Of a stretch of DNA of 64,000 nucleotides, positions 42,180 through 52,805 are shown piece by piece; within the stretch, counting starts at the first letter, position 1, and each line of letters begins with the position of its first letter. The DNA is from Isoetes taiwanensis. Its lineage: Eukaryota; Streptophyta; Lycopodiopsida; Isoetales; Isoetaceae. The DNA lies in NCBI GenBank assembly GCA_021234155.1, contig JAJEKV010000047.1, forward strand, positions 3,338,494 to 3,402,493. The letters run 5' to 3'. Under the pieces are notes generated by a model. That model ran no database searches, was not told where the DNA came from, and saw only the letters and a list, made by a program, of their open reading frames with translations. A program made the translations under genes and the position numbers.

Positions 42180-43290
42180 ACTGCTTGTTTTAAGGGATTG
42201 TCTAGCTAGCTAGCAAAATGGGACTCCACGACAATACGCAAATGACAACAGCAACACCTACAAGTCAAGCAAAGATAAAACTTTCAATTTAGTGCTTAGC
42301 ACATGAGGGTAAATCAACTCACTTTGACCAAAACAAAACGCTAATTTTACGCTACTACGCTAAGACCCTAACATTTTATCCTATTACTTAGTAAATTTTA
42401 ATTGGTTCATAAGTATGTATGTGCAAGGCCAAGGATGGGGTAACACATGAAAGGACCAAAACACGATTTATGATCTATAGCCCAGCTACTGCCAAAATGT
42501 GAGCCTAGCAAGTTTAAAATGCATTGCACTTGTCCCAGGTCGCGCTTTTTCAAAAGACGAGACCAATCGAATGCTTACTAAAACATACGCCAGTTCCTAT
42601 ATTGGTGTCGGACTTTCATCAACAACACCATCAAGAACTAGGGTGTGAATTAATAAAACATTCTCTTAACCCTTAATAAGAGTACAACGCACACCTTTTG
42701 ACACCGCGTGACCAAGGCCAACAACGGCGTCAGGCGAGGGTTATATTTCTTAAAAAAGGGAGACCCTAGTTGCCTTAAACTTCTGCAGTGCCACCCAACC
42801 TCGGCATGGCGCAAATAAATGCGCCAATACCAGGCAAGGGGCATGCCTACGCTCTTGGCAACACGAAACCCTAAAAAAGCACTAAACCTAATTGATACTA
42901 AAGTTGTCGTTTAAGGGAAGGCAACAAAAATTTGTTTTTTTTTTGTTTCTTTTTATTTTTATTTTTTATTTTGGTCTTAAATTATTATTTGTCTTAAATT
43001 ATTGTTTTCTTTTTTATTTTTATTTTTTTTCTAAAATAGGCCAAGCTCAGCCCACAGAACAAGGCACTCACCATCGTCACGCCCCTTACACAGGGAGGCA
43101 ACAGGTGAGGGCCTAACTGTGGACCTAACCTGGCCTAACTATAAAAAAGAAACAACAAAAAAAAAACCTAAAAACTAAGAAAAACAAAAAAAAAAAAAAG
43201 TTTTTGGGGGGCAAGTTGGAAGGTTGGGCGCAGAAGATACCTTCTTTTGCGGGGCGAAAACTGAAACACCGCGCCGCATATATATAAAAA
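42180..43290. other. Upstream region of the kinase gene, no gene
   Basis: Non-coding stretch between the kinase ATG and the palindrome array. It includes T-rich low-complexity runs (42,935-43,032) and a 5'-GGGGGGCAAG-type patch near 43,205. It would contain the minus-strand promoter for the kinase gene, but I cannot point to a core promoter with confidence. Confidence 0.4.
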
Positions 43291-43293
43291 AAC

Positions 43294-43440
43294 TTCGCGT
43301 ACGCGAAACGTAGTAAACTGCGTACGCGAACACCGCGCGTACGCGAAATTTTTTCGCGTACGCGAAACACATAGTTTTGCCTCGCAAAATTCAAATCTGA
43401 GTTTTGTGTACGCAAAATATGAAGGTTTCGCGTACGCGAA
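43294..43440. repeat. Right subterminal palindrome array (about 6 copies related to TTCGCGTACGCGAA)
   Basis: Copies at about 43,294, 43,320, 43,335, 43,353, 43,407 (variant GTGTACGCAAAA) and 43,427. Same motif as the left array, as expected of subterminal repeats from one element. In the paralogous copy most of these are replaced by other sequence (57,600-57,730). Confidence 0.85.
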
Positions 43441-43529
43441 TTTTTTTTTCCGGTCGGCGACCTTTAAATACGTTATATACGTATTTTATTAAAAATATAT
43501 ATATTTTTTCTTTATACGTCAGGAATTTG

Positions 43530-43557
43530 AATTTTGTACGAATAGAACCTATCCCTG
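43530..43557 (-). repeat. Right terminal inverted repeat and 8-bp duplication (43,558-43,565)
   Basis: GAACCTATCCCTG ends the element. It is followed by ATTCCCTC, which matches the left flank ATTCCATC at 7 of 8 positions. The same end is duplicated at 57,898-57,918. Confidence 0.75.
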
Positions 43558-43959
43558 ATTCCCTCTGGAGAACCATTTGGCTCATTTCATCTTCTAGTGC
43601 GATTTAAGACGACATGGACGGATGAACATTGTGTAGGAGAGTTTTAGAAGGCAAGTGTCTCCCATATTTAAAACCTACGGATGTGACATTATACTGCAGC
43701 CCTTTGAAGAGGTAAGAACCATGTTTTTTGCATAAGAATTTGATGTGGGACTATAACTTGACTCCAGGCTTTCTGAACCCGTTCTAAGTCATCCTAGGTG
43801 ACAAGTGATATCATTGGCCCCATGCTTTCACTTCATATAGAAGAACTGGCAGGACTGACTAGTGGTACCAGTCATAAACCTCTGTTTTACAATAATTGTT
43901 CTATGTTGCATATAAAGCATTCCAGCCTATCATCACCTGATGTTGGATACAAGTATACC

Positions 43960-44890
43960 AGTACATGGTAATTGTGAACTTGTGTGTCTACACTACTTTG
44001 ACTTTTTTACCTTGATACGTGAAGCAAAGATGCTATTGTTATCACGAGGATGGTGTCGAGAGCACCTTGGTCTTGACCAACTTGATGCACATTCCAGTAT
44101 TTTAGCAGAAGGTATTTAGTGCATCCGGATGCTGACTGCATACTTGCTAGGATGTAAGCTAGGAGGTCTACATCATCTGCACATATCATATATTAGATGA
44201 TATAATGAACTAAGTGGCTCCCTCCCTCCATATTAAACAAGTCATTCTTCAAGATAATCAATGTGAGTCCAAATAGCGTGGGAGAGAGTGGTCACCCATA
44301 GCGGACGACAACAATATTGTGGACAAGCTGGCCTCCTGGTAGCAGCATTTGAGTTGAGCATGTTTCATATAGTCTATATACTGCAATTTATAATCTTAAG
44401 GAACTCCTAACTGCATCAATTTTTGCAAAATTTACAAAGCGATATTATAGATCTTGTTGTTTATTTATTGTCCTCTATCAAGGCCCACAAAGTGAAAATA
44501 TGATCAATGGTGGCATGTCTAAGCGTGAACCATGCATGGGTAAGGGGCATGCACCTCTGTGTCCTCTACCCATGCCCTCAATTGCTGCTAAAGAATTTCG
44601 GCCGACAACTTTACCAACAATGAGCTGATTATAGTTGTGTAGTAGTTAAAGAAGAGTGGGGATCACATGCCTTATATATTAAAACCACTCTATTGGCGGT
44701 CTATTTGGGGTTGGGGGAGGGGGGGTGTCCTTGGGATGGCCTATTGAATAGACTAACAAATCCGCGTCATCTGAGCCTGCAGCCTTATAATTTGTGAGAC
44801 ATTGCAAACATTTAATTACATCTGCTACTGTTATAATCGATGCGGAGTTGCCTATATTGATGCATCGTTTTGAACCCGATAGGATCATAA
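43960..44890 (-). mobile_element. Decayed LINE-A RT fragment (minus strand), copy A
   Basis: Reading the minus strand from 44,890 to 43,990 with several frame changes gives ITVADVIKCLQCLTNYKAAGSD, HATIDHIFTLWALIED, PLSPTLFGL, YMICADDVDLLAYILASMQ and TGMCIKLVKTKVLST. This is collinear with the LINE-A RT at 18,320-19,190 (NGKAADLDG, IDHIFTLRTLIED, PLSPTLFGLYID, YADDVNLLAY, TGMRVNLAKT). It is an old copy with large internal losses between NGKAAG and IDHIF. It lies just outside the hAT-like element and is partly deleted in the duplicated copy. Confidence 0.85.
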
Positions 44891-44899
44891 AGCTGCATT

Positions 44900-47460
44900 T
44901 AGTACTATCCCCACTGTTCTAAAAAAAATGTTTCCTATAGGTTACATATGTATTTGTAGTACTTTTCTCCAAAATATTTTGAGGTGGCAATCAAGGAGGT
45001 AAAATATTTTCCGTTGATGCTTTATAATGCATTGTGCCTTCTTGCCTTTGAGAAAACCTCTGTATTGTTTGATCGCCTGCAATCTGAAAGTAGGATCAAT
45101 CACCTAAGGAGTTTCTTACTTAAGCTGGTAGTCAAGGTATTGACATTTGACACAAACTTTATATGCAATTAGTGTCAAAGTGTCCTGACTTAGACAAGGG
45201 TAGCTTGCGGGGTAAAGTGGCAAGTAGTGTATAAGCAGTACAAGGCTGATAAAAAAATAAAATAATATGTTTGGTTTTGAAAGGTGTGAGGCGTGCAAGT
45301 ATGGTCTTATGGATCGATACATAAACCAATGAGCACATATTGTATGCTATGCAGTGCAAGTGATGCTAACCTCCCATGGGAGAAGATCCAGATGAGATTG
45401 AAGAATTTCATTTGCCAAATGGAAAAAAAAAAAAGCACCAAACGATACATCAAAGGAATCTAGGGATTCAGTGATCCACCTCCATGAACGGGTTCTCGCA
45501 TGGCTCCAACTCAATCTTGAAAATTGAATTGGTTAATCTTTGTTTTAAAAGGCTTGCAAAGTTTTTCTTGGTTTACTGTTATGAACATGGCTTGGAGTAA
45601 GAACAAAGCTAAGGAAATAATCCATATTGGGAATGCTGATGTAATGGGGGCATGCCATCTGCATTCAAGGGGTAGCAAAAAACCCACAGTATACGGATTT
45701 TTAAGAAGCCAATTTTGACCCCTCCAAATAAAATTTACTTAGGATAGTGTCCAAATTCCTGAAAAAATGACACCCTACTGAACATATATGTACATAAATA
45801 GGTCCAAAAAAACCCCTCTCCGTGCATGCAGATACATTATACATACAAAATGGTGAGCCCCCCTTGGCGTTGATGTCGTAGCACTTGATTGGATGGACCA
45901 AATACACGAAGTCAAGCTTCATGAGCAAAAGGGCTAGTAGCCGGATGGTCTTTTATATAGACTATCAAATTATCCCAAGGATGTTAAAGATCAGAGATTT
46001 CCAAGTCAGGCACCAAGCTTTTTGTGCAAGTACACTCTCAGCAATTATATCAAGAATCCTCTTGATTGTACTTTCCATCTCGGCCATCACTTGGAGTCAG
46101 GGATGCTTAATCTAGAATCCGGGGGAAGAGGTGGTAGGTGCTAATTGATGCGTCTAGCGCAGCCAAGGTCCATTTCATTGGGTTTTTGTACTGGGAGGGC
46201 TTTTGATTGGTAGAGGGGCAGCTGGATATGAGTATTTTATAAGCAATTAGGAATTGTGCAGCATCAACAAAAGAGCCAACAATTCTTATCACGGTGGGAG
46301 AGTCTAGAATTTTGGGGGTGAGGCGATAAATGCTGCCTCATGTGCTTGCACTATGTGCAACCAAAGATCATTGCATAGAGCTTGAGTTAGAGGCTAGAGT
46401 GGGAAAAAAAAAGCATCTGCAAGTGATTAGGGACATCTTGGATGAACATTTCCCAAATGAAATCGAACTAAACAAATTAAATCAAACCTGGCAACCATCA
46501 AAAAGCCCAAGGGAATATCCAAGACTCAGAATCCTTTGTTGGAAACTCACCACAGCATCAGAACACGAGAGAAATCCAACAATGAGAAGATCCATCTGCA
46601 CAAACAAAAAAGCCAAGAACTCACTAAAAACCAAACCCAAAAGTTGAACTAGAGCCAAACCTTTGGCACTATCTATGTGTTACATGTATACTAGATTCCT
46701 AACACAAGCTCGATGTCATTTTTACTGCGCCAAGCATCACATTTTATAACGTTTTAAGCATCATGTATACAATAAACGCATGAATGGATGATCATAACAA
46801 TTTTAATGTCTGACATAATGCAGATGCTAACATGTCTGGCCAAAGTATTTTAACCCTGTGTTTGGCTGTTTAACTTTTCACTTAATTGGAGTACTTTATC
46901 TTCTATGTATAACTCTGGCATGCATTAGATGGCGCTCTTGAGGCACCTTTGACTATGGCGGGGAACGAAGAAACTAGGTTTTAACATAACTTTTGCACCC
47001 GATCTTTGTTTCTCATAGGTTCTCTAATGTTGGGTCGCTATTTTGATGCCACTGCACATTGCACACTTTGAAGAGACAAGCTTCATTTGTGTATTGCACA
47101 AATAAATGTCTGCTACTGTGCATAAGATCTTTCAAGGTTTGGCTAAGGTTGTTGTAGGCATGGAAGCTCTGCCCTGCCCCATTTCTTTATTCCTTTACTT
47201 CCATGAATCCGTGTGCTATATTCAAAGACATAGCCTTAAATTTTTGTTGGATAAGTTTCTATGTCAAATGGTCTATTTAAGTGCTTCTGTACCCCTTGTA
47301 TGCATCTATTAGGTTAGCATATGTTGGTCTTCTGAACCATTTCTCCCGAACCATTTCTTCTGAACCAATGTAGTATATCAATTTCCTCTCTTATATCATA
47401 TCACCAACAAAAGAATTAACAAGCATATTCATTCTAATTGTACTCAAATTTTCAGCGTAT
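44900..47460. other. Flanking region without a recognised gene (copy A)
   Basis: Short open frames at 44,984-45,172 (+), 45,116-45,359 (-), 45,701-45,928 (-), 45,885-46,115 (+), 46,330-46,647 (+) and 47,106-47,312 (+) are kept in the duplicated copy only as far as neutral near-identity would predict. None has a motif I recognise. 46,330-46,647 encodes a Lys-rich frame (LELEARVGKKKHLQVIRDIL) that might be a decayed coding exon. Confidence 0.35.
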
Positions 47461-47463
47461 TAT

Positions 47464-47822
47464 CTCTTTTTTTTTTTGGTGAAAGTAAGAAAATTTTGTA
47501 TTCAACAGATTGGAAGAATTACAACATAAAGATCCCTCATGGATCAAATTTAGATTCAGTACAACGGATCCCACGTGAATCTAAAATTTTATCTGAAGCT
47601 CTTGTACTCATAAGCCTCTCTCAACCTCTTTCTTCGTCTAACTAGTACTACAGTATCAACATCTTCGTAGTTAAACAAAGTACTAGAGGAGTCAAGTGCC
47701 CATTTTCCACGATTTGCAGACAAATCTTGAATGCTCAAAGAACCCTCTTGCATAAATAGAGAAGGAGAGGAAAGAAATGACGAGTAACTTGAGCAATCTC
47801 CCGCACTGCTCAAAGAAGCCAC
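47464..47822 (-). mobile_element. Poly-A-tailed retroposon-like 3' end with a short ORF (copy A)
   Basis: The T-run at about 47,468-47,479 is followed (+ strand) by GGTGAAAGTAAGAAAATTTT, the inverse of a common plant LINE-like 3' end (AAAATTTTCTTACTTTCACC then poly-A). Upstream on the minus strand, 47,822-47,589 is open: MASLSSAGDCSSYSSFLSSP, then DVDTVVLVRRRKRLREAYEY and a stop. This could be the C-terminus of a LINE ORF2 or of a retroposed gene. The 5' limit and target duplication were not found. Confidence 0.45.
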
Positions 47823-48346
47823 CTATGCTTCAAACTATGATCATATCTACAAATCTACTTACATCTGTGAAGTCAAAAGAGATGCTGCATTGTCGGGATG
47901 TGCCAGTCAGCCAACCTGAATAACCTAGACACACAGCCCAGCCGCCAAAACTCTCCTCCAAAGTATGGTTCATGATATGGGAGCATCGTCCTAGTCACAA
48001 TCAAATCCCTAGCTCGGCATTCTCAAGAAATCTCACATTCTATTAATAAACTTGCAAATAGTGATAAAAAAAACTCTGCTTCCTTCCAAGGAAACAGCCC
48101 TAGATCTTTACGCTAACATGAAAGAGCAAGAGGGAGGGAATTATACAATTGTTTAAAGAATCTGGATTAAGATATAGACTGCTAGAAATCAAAAGAACCT
48201 GAAGCCCATTTTCACAAAGCTATGCACAAATTTGCTCCACCTTATAGACCTATATGCCTTTTCAGTGTGTTCTTGCCTACAAAGAAAGAAAGAAATGAAG
48301 AATTTATGCCAGTCCGGCCACTTTAGCATCTTCTGAGAAAGAGCCC

Positions 48347-48784
48347 TTGCAGCCTATTCCACTAATTAGAGATAACAAAGATTGGGGCAGCCAAAAATTC
48401 TTCCCAAGATCTTCCTTTCTTGCAAGAAACATAATGCCTCTGATGCATTTGAGCAGAAAGACCACATTAGTGGATTACCCATATCCTCATAGGAAAGTCG
48501 CCCTGAAGAAGCTTCAAGAAACAAATTATCTGACAATCTTGAGATGCAACAGATCCGGCAAAAACATCTGCAAGAAACCCTGGCTAGCATCTGTAGAAAC
48601 AAAGAAATCTCTGGAAGTGTTGCAGCAGTGCCGATTTGAGAGAAGAGGAGAGCAGCTTCCCTTCTCTCACATCGCCCTAGCCGCAGGCGCCAAGAACGAT
48701 CATCTTAACATGTCCGGTGCTTTTTGTATTACAAGGACAAAATCCAGTGTATCATCTCTCTATAGAGTAGAATGTCAAGAGTAG
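48347..48784 (+). other. Unidentified 145-codon ORF or exon remnant (copy A)
   Basis: An open frame MQPIPLIRDNKDWGSQKFFP through HLNMSGAFCITRTKSS. A second frame over the same bases reads EASRNKLSDNLEMQQIRQKH and LQETLASICRNKEISGSVAA, which looks more like a natural helical protein but contains stops. The duplicate at 62,082-62,519 is nearly identical. No domain is recognised and I cannot choose the frame. Confidence 0.3.
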
Positions 48785-49427
48785 AATGAAGGTACCCTCC
48801 AGTGCTGGGATTGATAGTTTGAATGTTGTGGTGAATAGTTCATAACTGATCATTTTCATGGTCTTAAGTCTTCTAGATTTTATTGCCGCGGTTGGTTATG
48901 GTTGCATGAGGAGCTGCGAATAATTATGGATACTAGTACATCTCTGATAATTTTCCTTGGGTTGAGCTATGGCCAGGTGGTCCGTTTGGAAATTTATAAC
49001 ATATAAGTTCTGAAGACAGTTCGTTTGAAGACACTTCTTAGCTTCATTATAATCCTGCAATGTATGTGGTTAATAAAAATGTGTTTGGCTTCTTTACAAA
49101 AGCTCCTGCTCTATATGTACCTCGGAGGATTATGATAGAGCTAAGCATTATCTTCAGAGTGCTCATACCACTCCGTCTGGTCCTTCAAGCAGCTATATGC
49201 AGACCCTATTAGTAAACCTTACAGATACTTCTTTTTGTTTTTGCACCTTAAGATTTTGTGCTATATAGGCTTGCCCTGTCATTTCCCACAAGATGTTACT
49301 TCGACATACCATTAGAATTTGCTGGGGTTTCCAGCAGCTCTATCTCCGATCCTTCAAGGATGAAGAATGGAGTTCTACCAGTGATGACGAGTGTCTCTAC
49401 CATAAATGCTACAAGGCTAAAATATCC

Positions 49428-49634
49428 TCAGAATAGGTAGACGAGTCGAATCAAAGTTGAGTGCTTACCGGAAGGCATGGTCTTTCGTTTCTTCGTTCCA
49501 CTAGAGCCCGGCTCCGATCCGGCGCCCTGCTTCTTTGTTGGAGTCGTCATGTCTTGATGCTTGCGTGTCTCTTGCTGCTCGAATTCCCTTCTAAACTTAG
49601 TCTCTTCTAGGACTTTGTGATTTTGGGACTGCAC
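49428..49634 (-). other. Unidentified minus-strand exon-like ORF with donor site (copy A)
   Basis: Reads LEETKFRREFEQQETRKHQD, then MTTPTKKQGAGSEPGSSGTK and KRKTMPSG. It meets a good donor CCG|GTAAGC. The first exon of a small nuclear protein is one reading (basic KKRK patch). In the duplicate at 63,770-63,900 two single-base insertions break the upstream part of the frame while the MTTPTKK part is kept. Confidence 0.35.
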
Positions 49635-49952
49635 GTAAAAACAGGTTCCAGCGTGTTCTTAAATTTGAAATTAAGGATACACAATCATTCAAGGAAAAAA
49701 AGAGGGCTAAGGGTACAACATGACCATCTTTAGCCTGCCCAAACGCTAATTCGAACTTTTACATTTCGAGGGACTAAGTATATCGAGCGCAGAGTTTTAT
49801 CGGGTCTTAGCAGCCGGAGGCAGAGAGAGATTCCGAATGACTTCTTGGCATGGCGCCACGACGCTGTAAGCTCCTAACATCAATTTAGTTTGTAGCTCCG
49901 TCTAATTGAGTGTTCTGTTGAAATTAGATGATTTAATCGATGTACGTGGGCC

Positions 49953-50150
49953 ATGGTAGCAGTGGGAGATGAGTTAGAGGACACTGACACTCTTCACTGT
50001 AGCGCCATGGAGAAGAGATACACAAGAATTGCTTTAACACAAGTTTTTGATGGAGATGCCTTGTTGATGAGGCCGACAGAAGAAGCAAAGACCCTCGGAG
50101 AGGCTGCGGGATCTGTGATACAATGGCCCAAAGAATACTTGCGAGAAGAG
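49953..50150 (+). pseudogene. DUF8039-like exon of a plant transposon-type protein
   Basis: The frame reads VAVGDELEDTDTLHCSAMEK, RYTRIALTQVFDGDALLMRP, TEEAKTLGEAAGSVIQWPKE and YLREE before a donor-like GTGAGT at 50,151. The pattern (A-x-G-x-[IV] start, VRV-like strand, D-A-x-L-x-x-P, T-[IL]-G-E-A-x-G-x-x-x-x-WP) is that of DUF8039, a domain found in plant proteins linked to CACTA/TNP-type transposons. Only one exon is visible and the rest of the gene is not recognised nearby. The call rests on motif memory. Confidence 0.5.
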
Positions 50151-50244
50151 GTGAGTGCTTACCACTGTTTTATTAGGATGCTTGTTTCAGAGATCCTGTT
50201 AAGATGTTAGACTTGTTTAGAATGTGAAACTGCTCGAAAGCATG

Positions 50245-51063
50245 CTCGATTGGTTATTTCCTTGTTGAGCATATTTTAGCATCGAGACACCCTCTGGGTT
50301 GAGAGATGCTGAGCAAGGGAGCAACCAATCGGAGTAACTCGCCAACAGCTCCATGTTTTGGTTGGAATGCATTCCCCTGTGGTTAGTCGCAGAGGCCTCC
50401 ACCCAATCTGAGACCCTTCCCTTCGCAATATTCGAGGAAGATGGTTCGAAGGAGAGTGGCTTGGACTGGCTAGAGGCACCTGCGACTCGACACTGAAGAA
50501 TGCACTAGAGCTTGGGTAGGTCAAAGGCGGATGTGGGATAAGCAATCTGCATTGCTGTGGATAAGAGTCGAGGTCCTTCTCGACTCGCGAGCCGAGAAAG
50601 CCTCCAGTCCTCCTTAGGGATGCAGTTCAAATGCATTCCCCTGTGGTTAGTCGGAGAGGCCTCCACCCAGTCTGAGCCCCTTCCCTTCACAATATTCGAG
50701 GAAGGTGGTTCGAAGAAGAGTGACTCTGACTGGATAGAGGCACCTGCGACTCGACACTGGAGAATACACTAGAGCTTGGGCAGGACAAGGGAGGATGTGA
50801 GATAAGCAGTCTGCATTGCTGTGTGTAAGACTCGAGGGCCTTCTCGACTCGCGAGTCGAGAAAGCCCCCCAGCCCTCCTTAAGGATGCAGTTCAAATGCG
50901 TTCCTCTGTGGTAAGTCGCAGAGGCCTCCACCCAGTCTGAGCCCCTCCCTTTCGCAATATTCGAGGAAGATTGCTTGAAGGAGAGTGGCTCTGACTGGGT
51001 AGAGGCACCTGTGACTCGATACTGGAGAATGCACTAGAGCTTGGGCAAGTCAAGGGAGGATGT
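50245..51063. repeat. Tandem repeat, ~262-bp unit (about 3 copies) with CTCGACTCGCGAGTCGAG palindromes
   Basis: Units begin CACTAGAGCTTGGG at 50,508, 50,769 and 51,031, with a partial unit upstream from about 50,300. Each full unit contains a palindrome close to CTCGACTCGCGAGTCGAG (50,577 with one change; 50,840 perfect), then CCCTGTGGTTAGTCG-type and AATATTCGAGGAAG-type segments. Short minus-strand frames here are by-products of the repeat. It resembles the subterminal repeat zone of a DNA transposon. Confidence 0.8.
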
Positions 51064-51392
51064 GAAACTATCATTCATTTAAATTGGGATTATATGTCTT
51101 AATTTTGGGACAAATTTCATATTGTATGTTTTTAATAACATATTCAAATTCACACAAACCACCTCAAAAGTATAAAAATGTAATCTCATATTATTTACAA
51201 AGTAATATTTCACAATATAGCACCATATTATAAAAACGTGACGAAGAAAATTTACATAGTTATTCACTTCTATTCAAGCACCTCCAATGATATCATAGCC
51301 TTCTTCCTGACATCCTGAGGTATTGTAATTCTCACATTTCTACCTAAAATAGTTTTTGAAGTCCATGAGTACAATACACTTTCAAAGTCTAG

Positions 51393-52440
51393 TCAAAGAT
51401 CAGGATTCCTCGGATGTCTCCTCCATTTCTTTGTCCAACACTCTAAGTACCTTTCTTTATCTGATACATTGGTCAACTGATGCATTGGACACCACCATTC
51501 TACCCGCACATGGTTAAAGTTAATATTACCTTCTTCTTTGCAAATATCAGAGATGGTGTACCCCAACCACACTGGATAGGTATCTAAATCTGTTGGCTTT
51601 ACTACCACAAATTGGTGGCATTCCAAGTCAGTAGAAGGTTCATAAGCTTGCATGCCTAGAAACTTTGGCCTGTTATTCTTAGGACCAACATAGTGTTTGT
51701 CAGAAGGAGGAGGAACATAATGCTTACGAATGCTACTAACAGTGTCATCAACATCCTCAGCACCTGCTAAGGTCTTCCACCTAGTTTTAGGCAACCATCC
51801 TTCTTTCAATTCATCTGAGGATGTGGCTATCTCCCCCAACAGGTTAATCACCTTCTTTCAGTAAGCTATCAAAACACGGTTGGTGTCATCGGGGTATGCT
51901 TTATATAGTCCTGGATTCCTTCCTTAGTCAATCCCAATTGCTTCACTTTTTTAGTAGGTTTTAGAGCTTTTGGTTGACCTGGAAGTATCATAGGCTCATT
52001 CTCATCTCTACGCCATATTTCCTCCCCTCCTCTCCACTTTTCTTTCGAAGGTCTCATCTTCCATTGAAAGATTGGAATTCAATTTCTCACCCAAAAAGTG
52101 AACTGCAGAGGCCTGGAATGACCTTCAAGATCCAATGCATAATCATCCACAAAGCTCTTCCAATCAGGCACTTCTTCTATGAGAAAACATATAGGGTTTG
52201 CAGCAGTGCATTCACGCAAGATTTCCATTAGCCTAGGAAAGTTGGTCACTGTCTGCTGCTTCAGTATACAACTATATTTGCCAAATAACGCATCCACATT
52301 CTCATGGGTATGCCCGAGCATCAAAAATCCTAAATTAACTCTTTCAAATATCCCCACAGCTGTTAAGTAGGATAGGAAAGAAAACATCCACCTGTTCTTA
52401 TTTTGGCCTGCACAATTATCAAGTTGCAAGAGGAACCTTC
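51393..52440 (-). pseudogene. DUF7869-like protein (probable transposon-encoded, RNase-H-like)
   Basis: From about 52,440 the minus strand reads RARAQDLPRRFLLQLDNCAG, QNKNRWMFSFLSYLTAVGIF, LGFLMLGHTHENVDALFGKY and a frame to WVRN with a TGA at 52,079. It continues in the same frame with MRPSKEKWRGGEEIWRRDEN to a stop at 51,869, then in another frame HYVPPPSDKHYVGPKNNRPK, VRVEWWCPMHQLTN and WTKKWRR to 51,393. The signature (L)Q-x-DNC-x-x-[EQ]NKN...GIF...GHTHxxVD is that of DUF7869-type proteins, which look like integrase or transposase folds in many plant and animal elements. One stop and one frame change make it a pseudogene, unless the frame change is an intron. Confidence 0.65.
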
Positions 52441-52489
52441 TAGGTAAATCTTGAGCTCTGGCACGTGAACTTGAAGCCCCCTGAGGGTT

Positions 52490-52660
52490 TGGGGGTTTCT
52501 CGACTCGCGAGTCGAGAAATTCCCCAATTACAAGGAAGCCCCTGAATAGCAGTAAATTAAGAATTCTAGGTATTCTCGACTCATAAGTCGAGAAAATCCA
52601 TGGGAAGACAAAAACGGGGGGGGGGGTAGGGGCTTTCTCAACTCAGTGAGTCGAGAATAA
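52490..52660. repeat. Palindrome cluster (three copies related to CTCGACTCGCGAGTCGAG)
   Basis: A perfect copy at about 52,499, and diverged copies near 52,575 (CTCGACTCATAAGTCGAG) and 52,632 (CTCAACTCAGTGAGTCGAG), spaced about 60-75 bp apart. It lies between the DUF7869-like and ParB-like frames. Related copies occur at 50,577 and 50,840. A poly-G run lies at 52,616-52,626. Confidence 0.75.
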
Positions 52661-52805
52661 TACAGTGCGGTCGAGTAAAATACCTTATGTAGTTAGCACT
52701 TGCTGCTATTGTATTCTGACAGTGGCTAACGCTGGCAAGCTCGGTAGGTGGTGTATCCGTTGAAAGAACTCTGCACTCCCGTTTGGAATACCGATCTTTA
52801 ATCCT

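Larger units (their letters stand above)
24244..43557. mobile_element. Composite hAT-like transposon (19.3 kb) with kinase, RING and hairpin-array cargo
   Basis: The left end TAGGGATAGGTTC and the right end, read inverted, CAGGGATAGGTTC form short terminal inverted repeats. An 8-bp duplication with one mismatch flanks them. Palindromic CGCGTACGCG copies are clustered just inside both ends (24,366-24,608 and 43,294-43,440), like subterminal transposase-binding repeats of hAT elements. Inside are a + strand hAT transposase, nine hairpins, and minus-strand RING and kinase genes. Without the nested L1 (8,412 bp plus its duplication) the element would be about 10.9 kb. The transposase and its own termini together justify hAT. 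It is inactive now, because the transposase has two stops. Whether the kinase, RING protein and hairpins move as regular parts of this family or were captured once cannot be decided from one complete copy. Confidence 0.75.

Noticed and set aside
50257-51074. Short ORFs on both strands in the 262-bp repeat zone
   Set aside because: They recur with the repeat period and change frame between units. They are by-products of the repeat.
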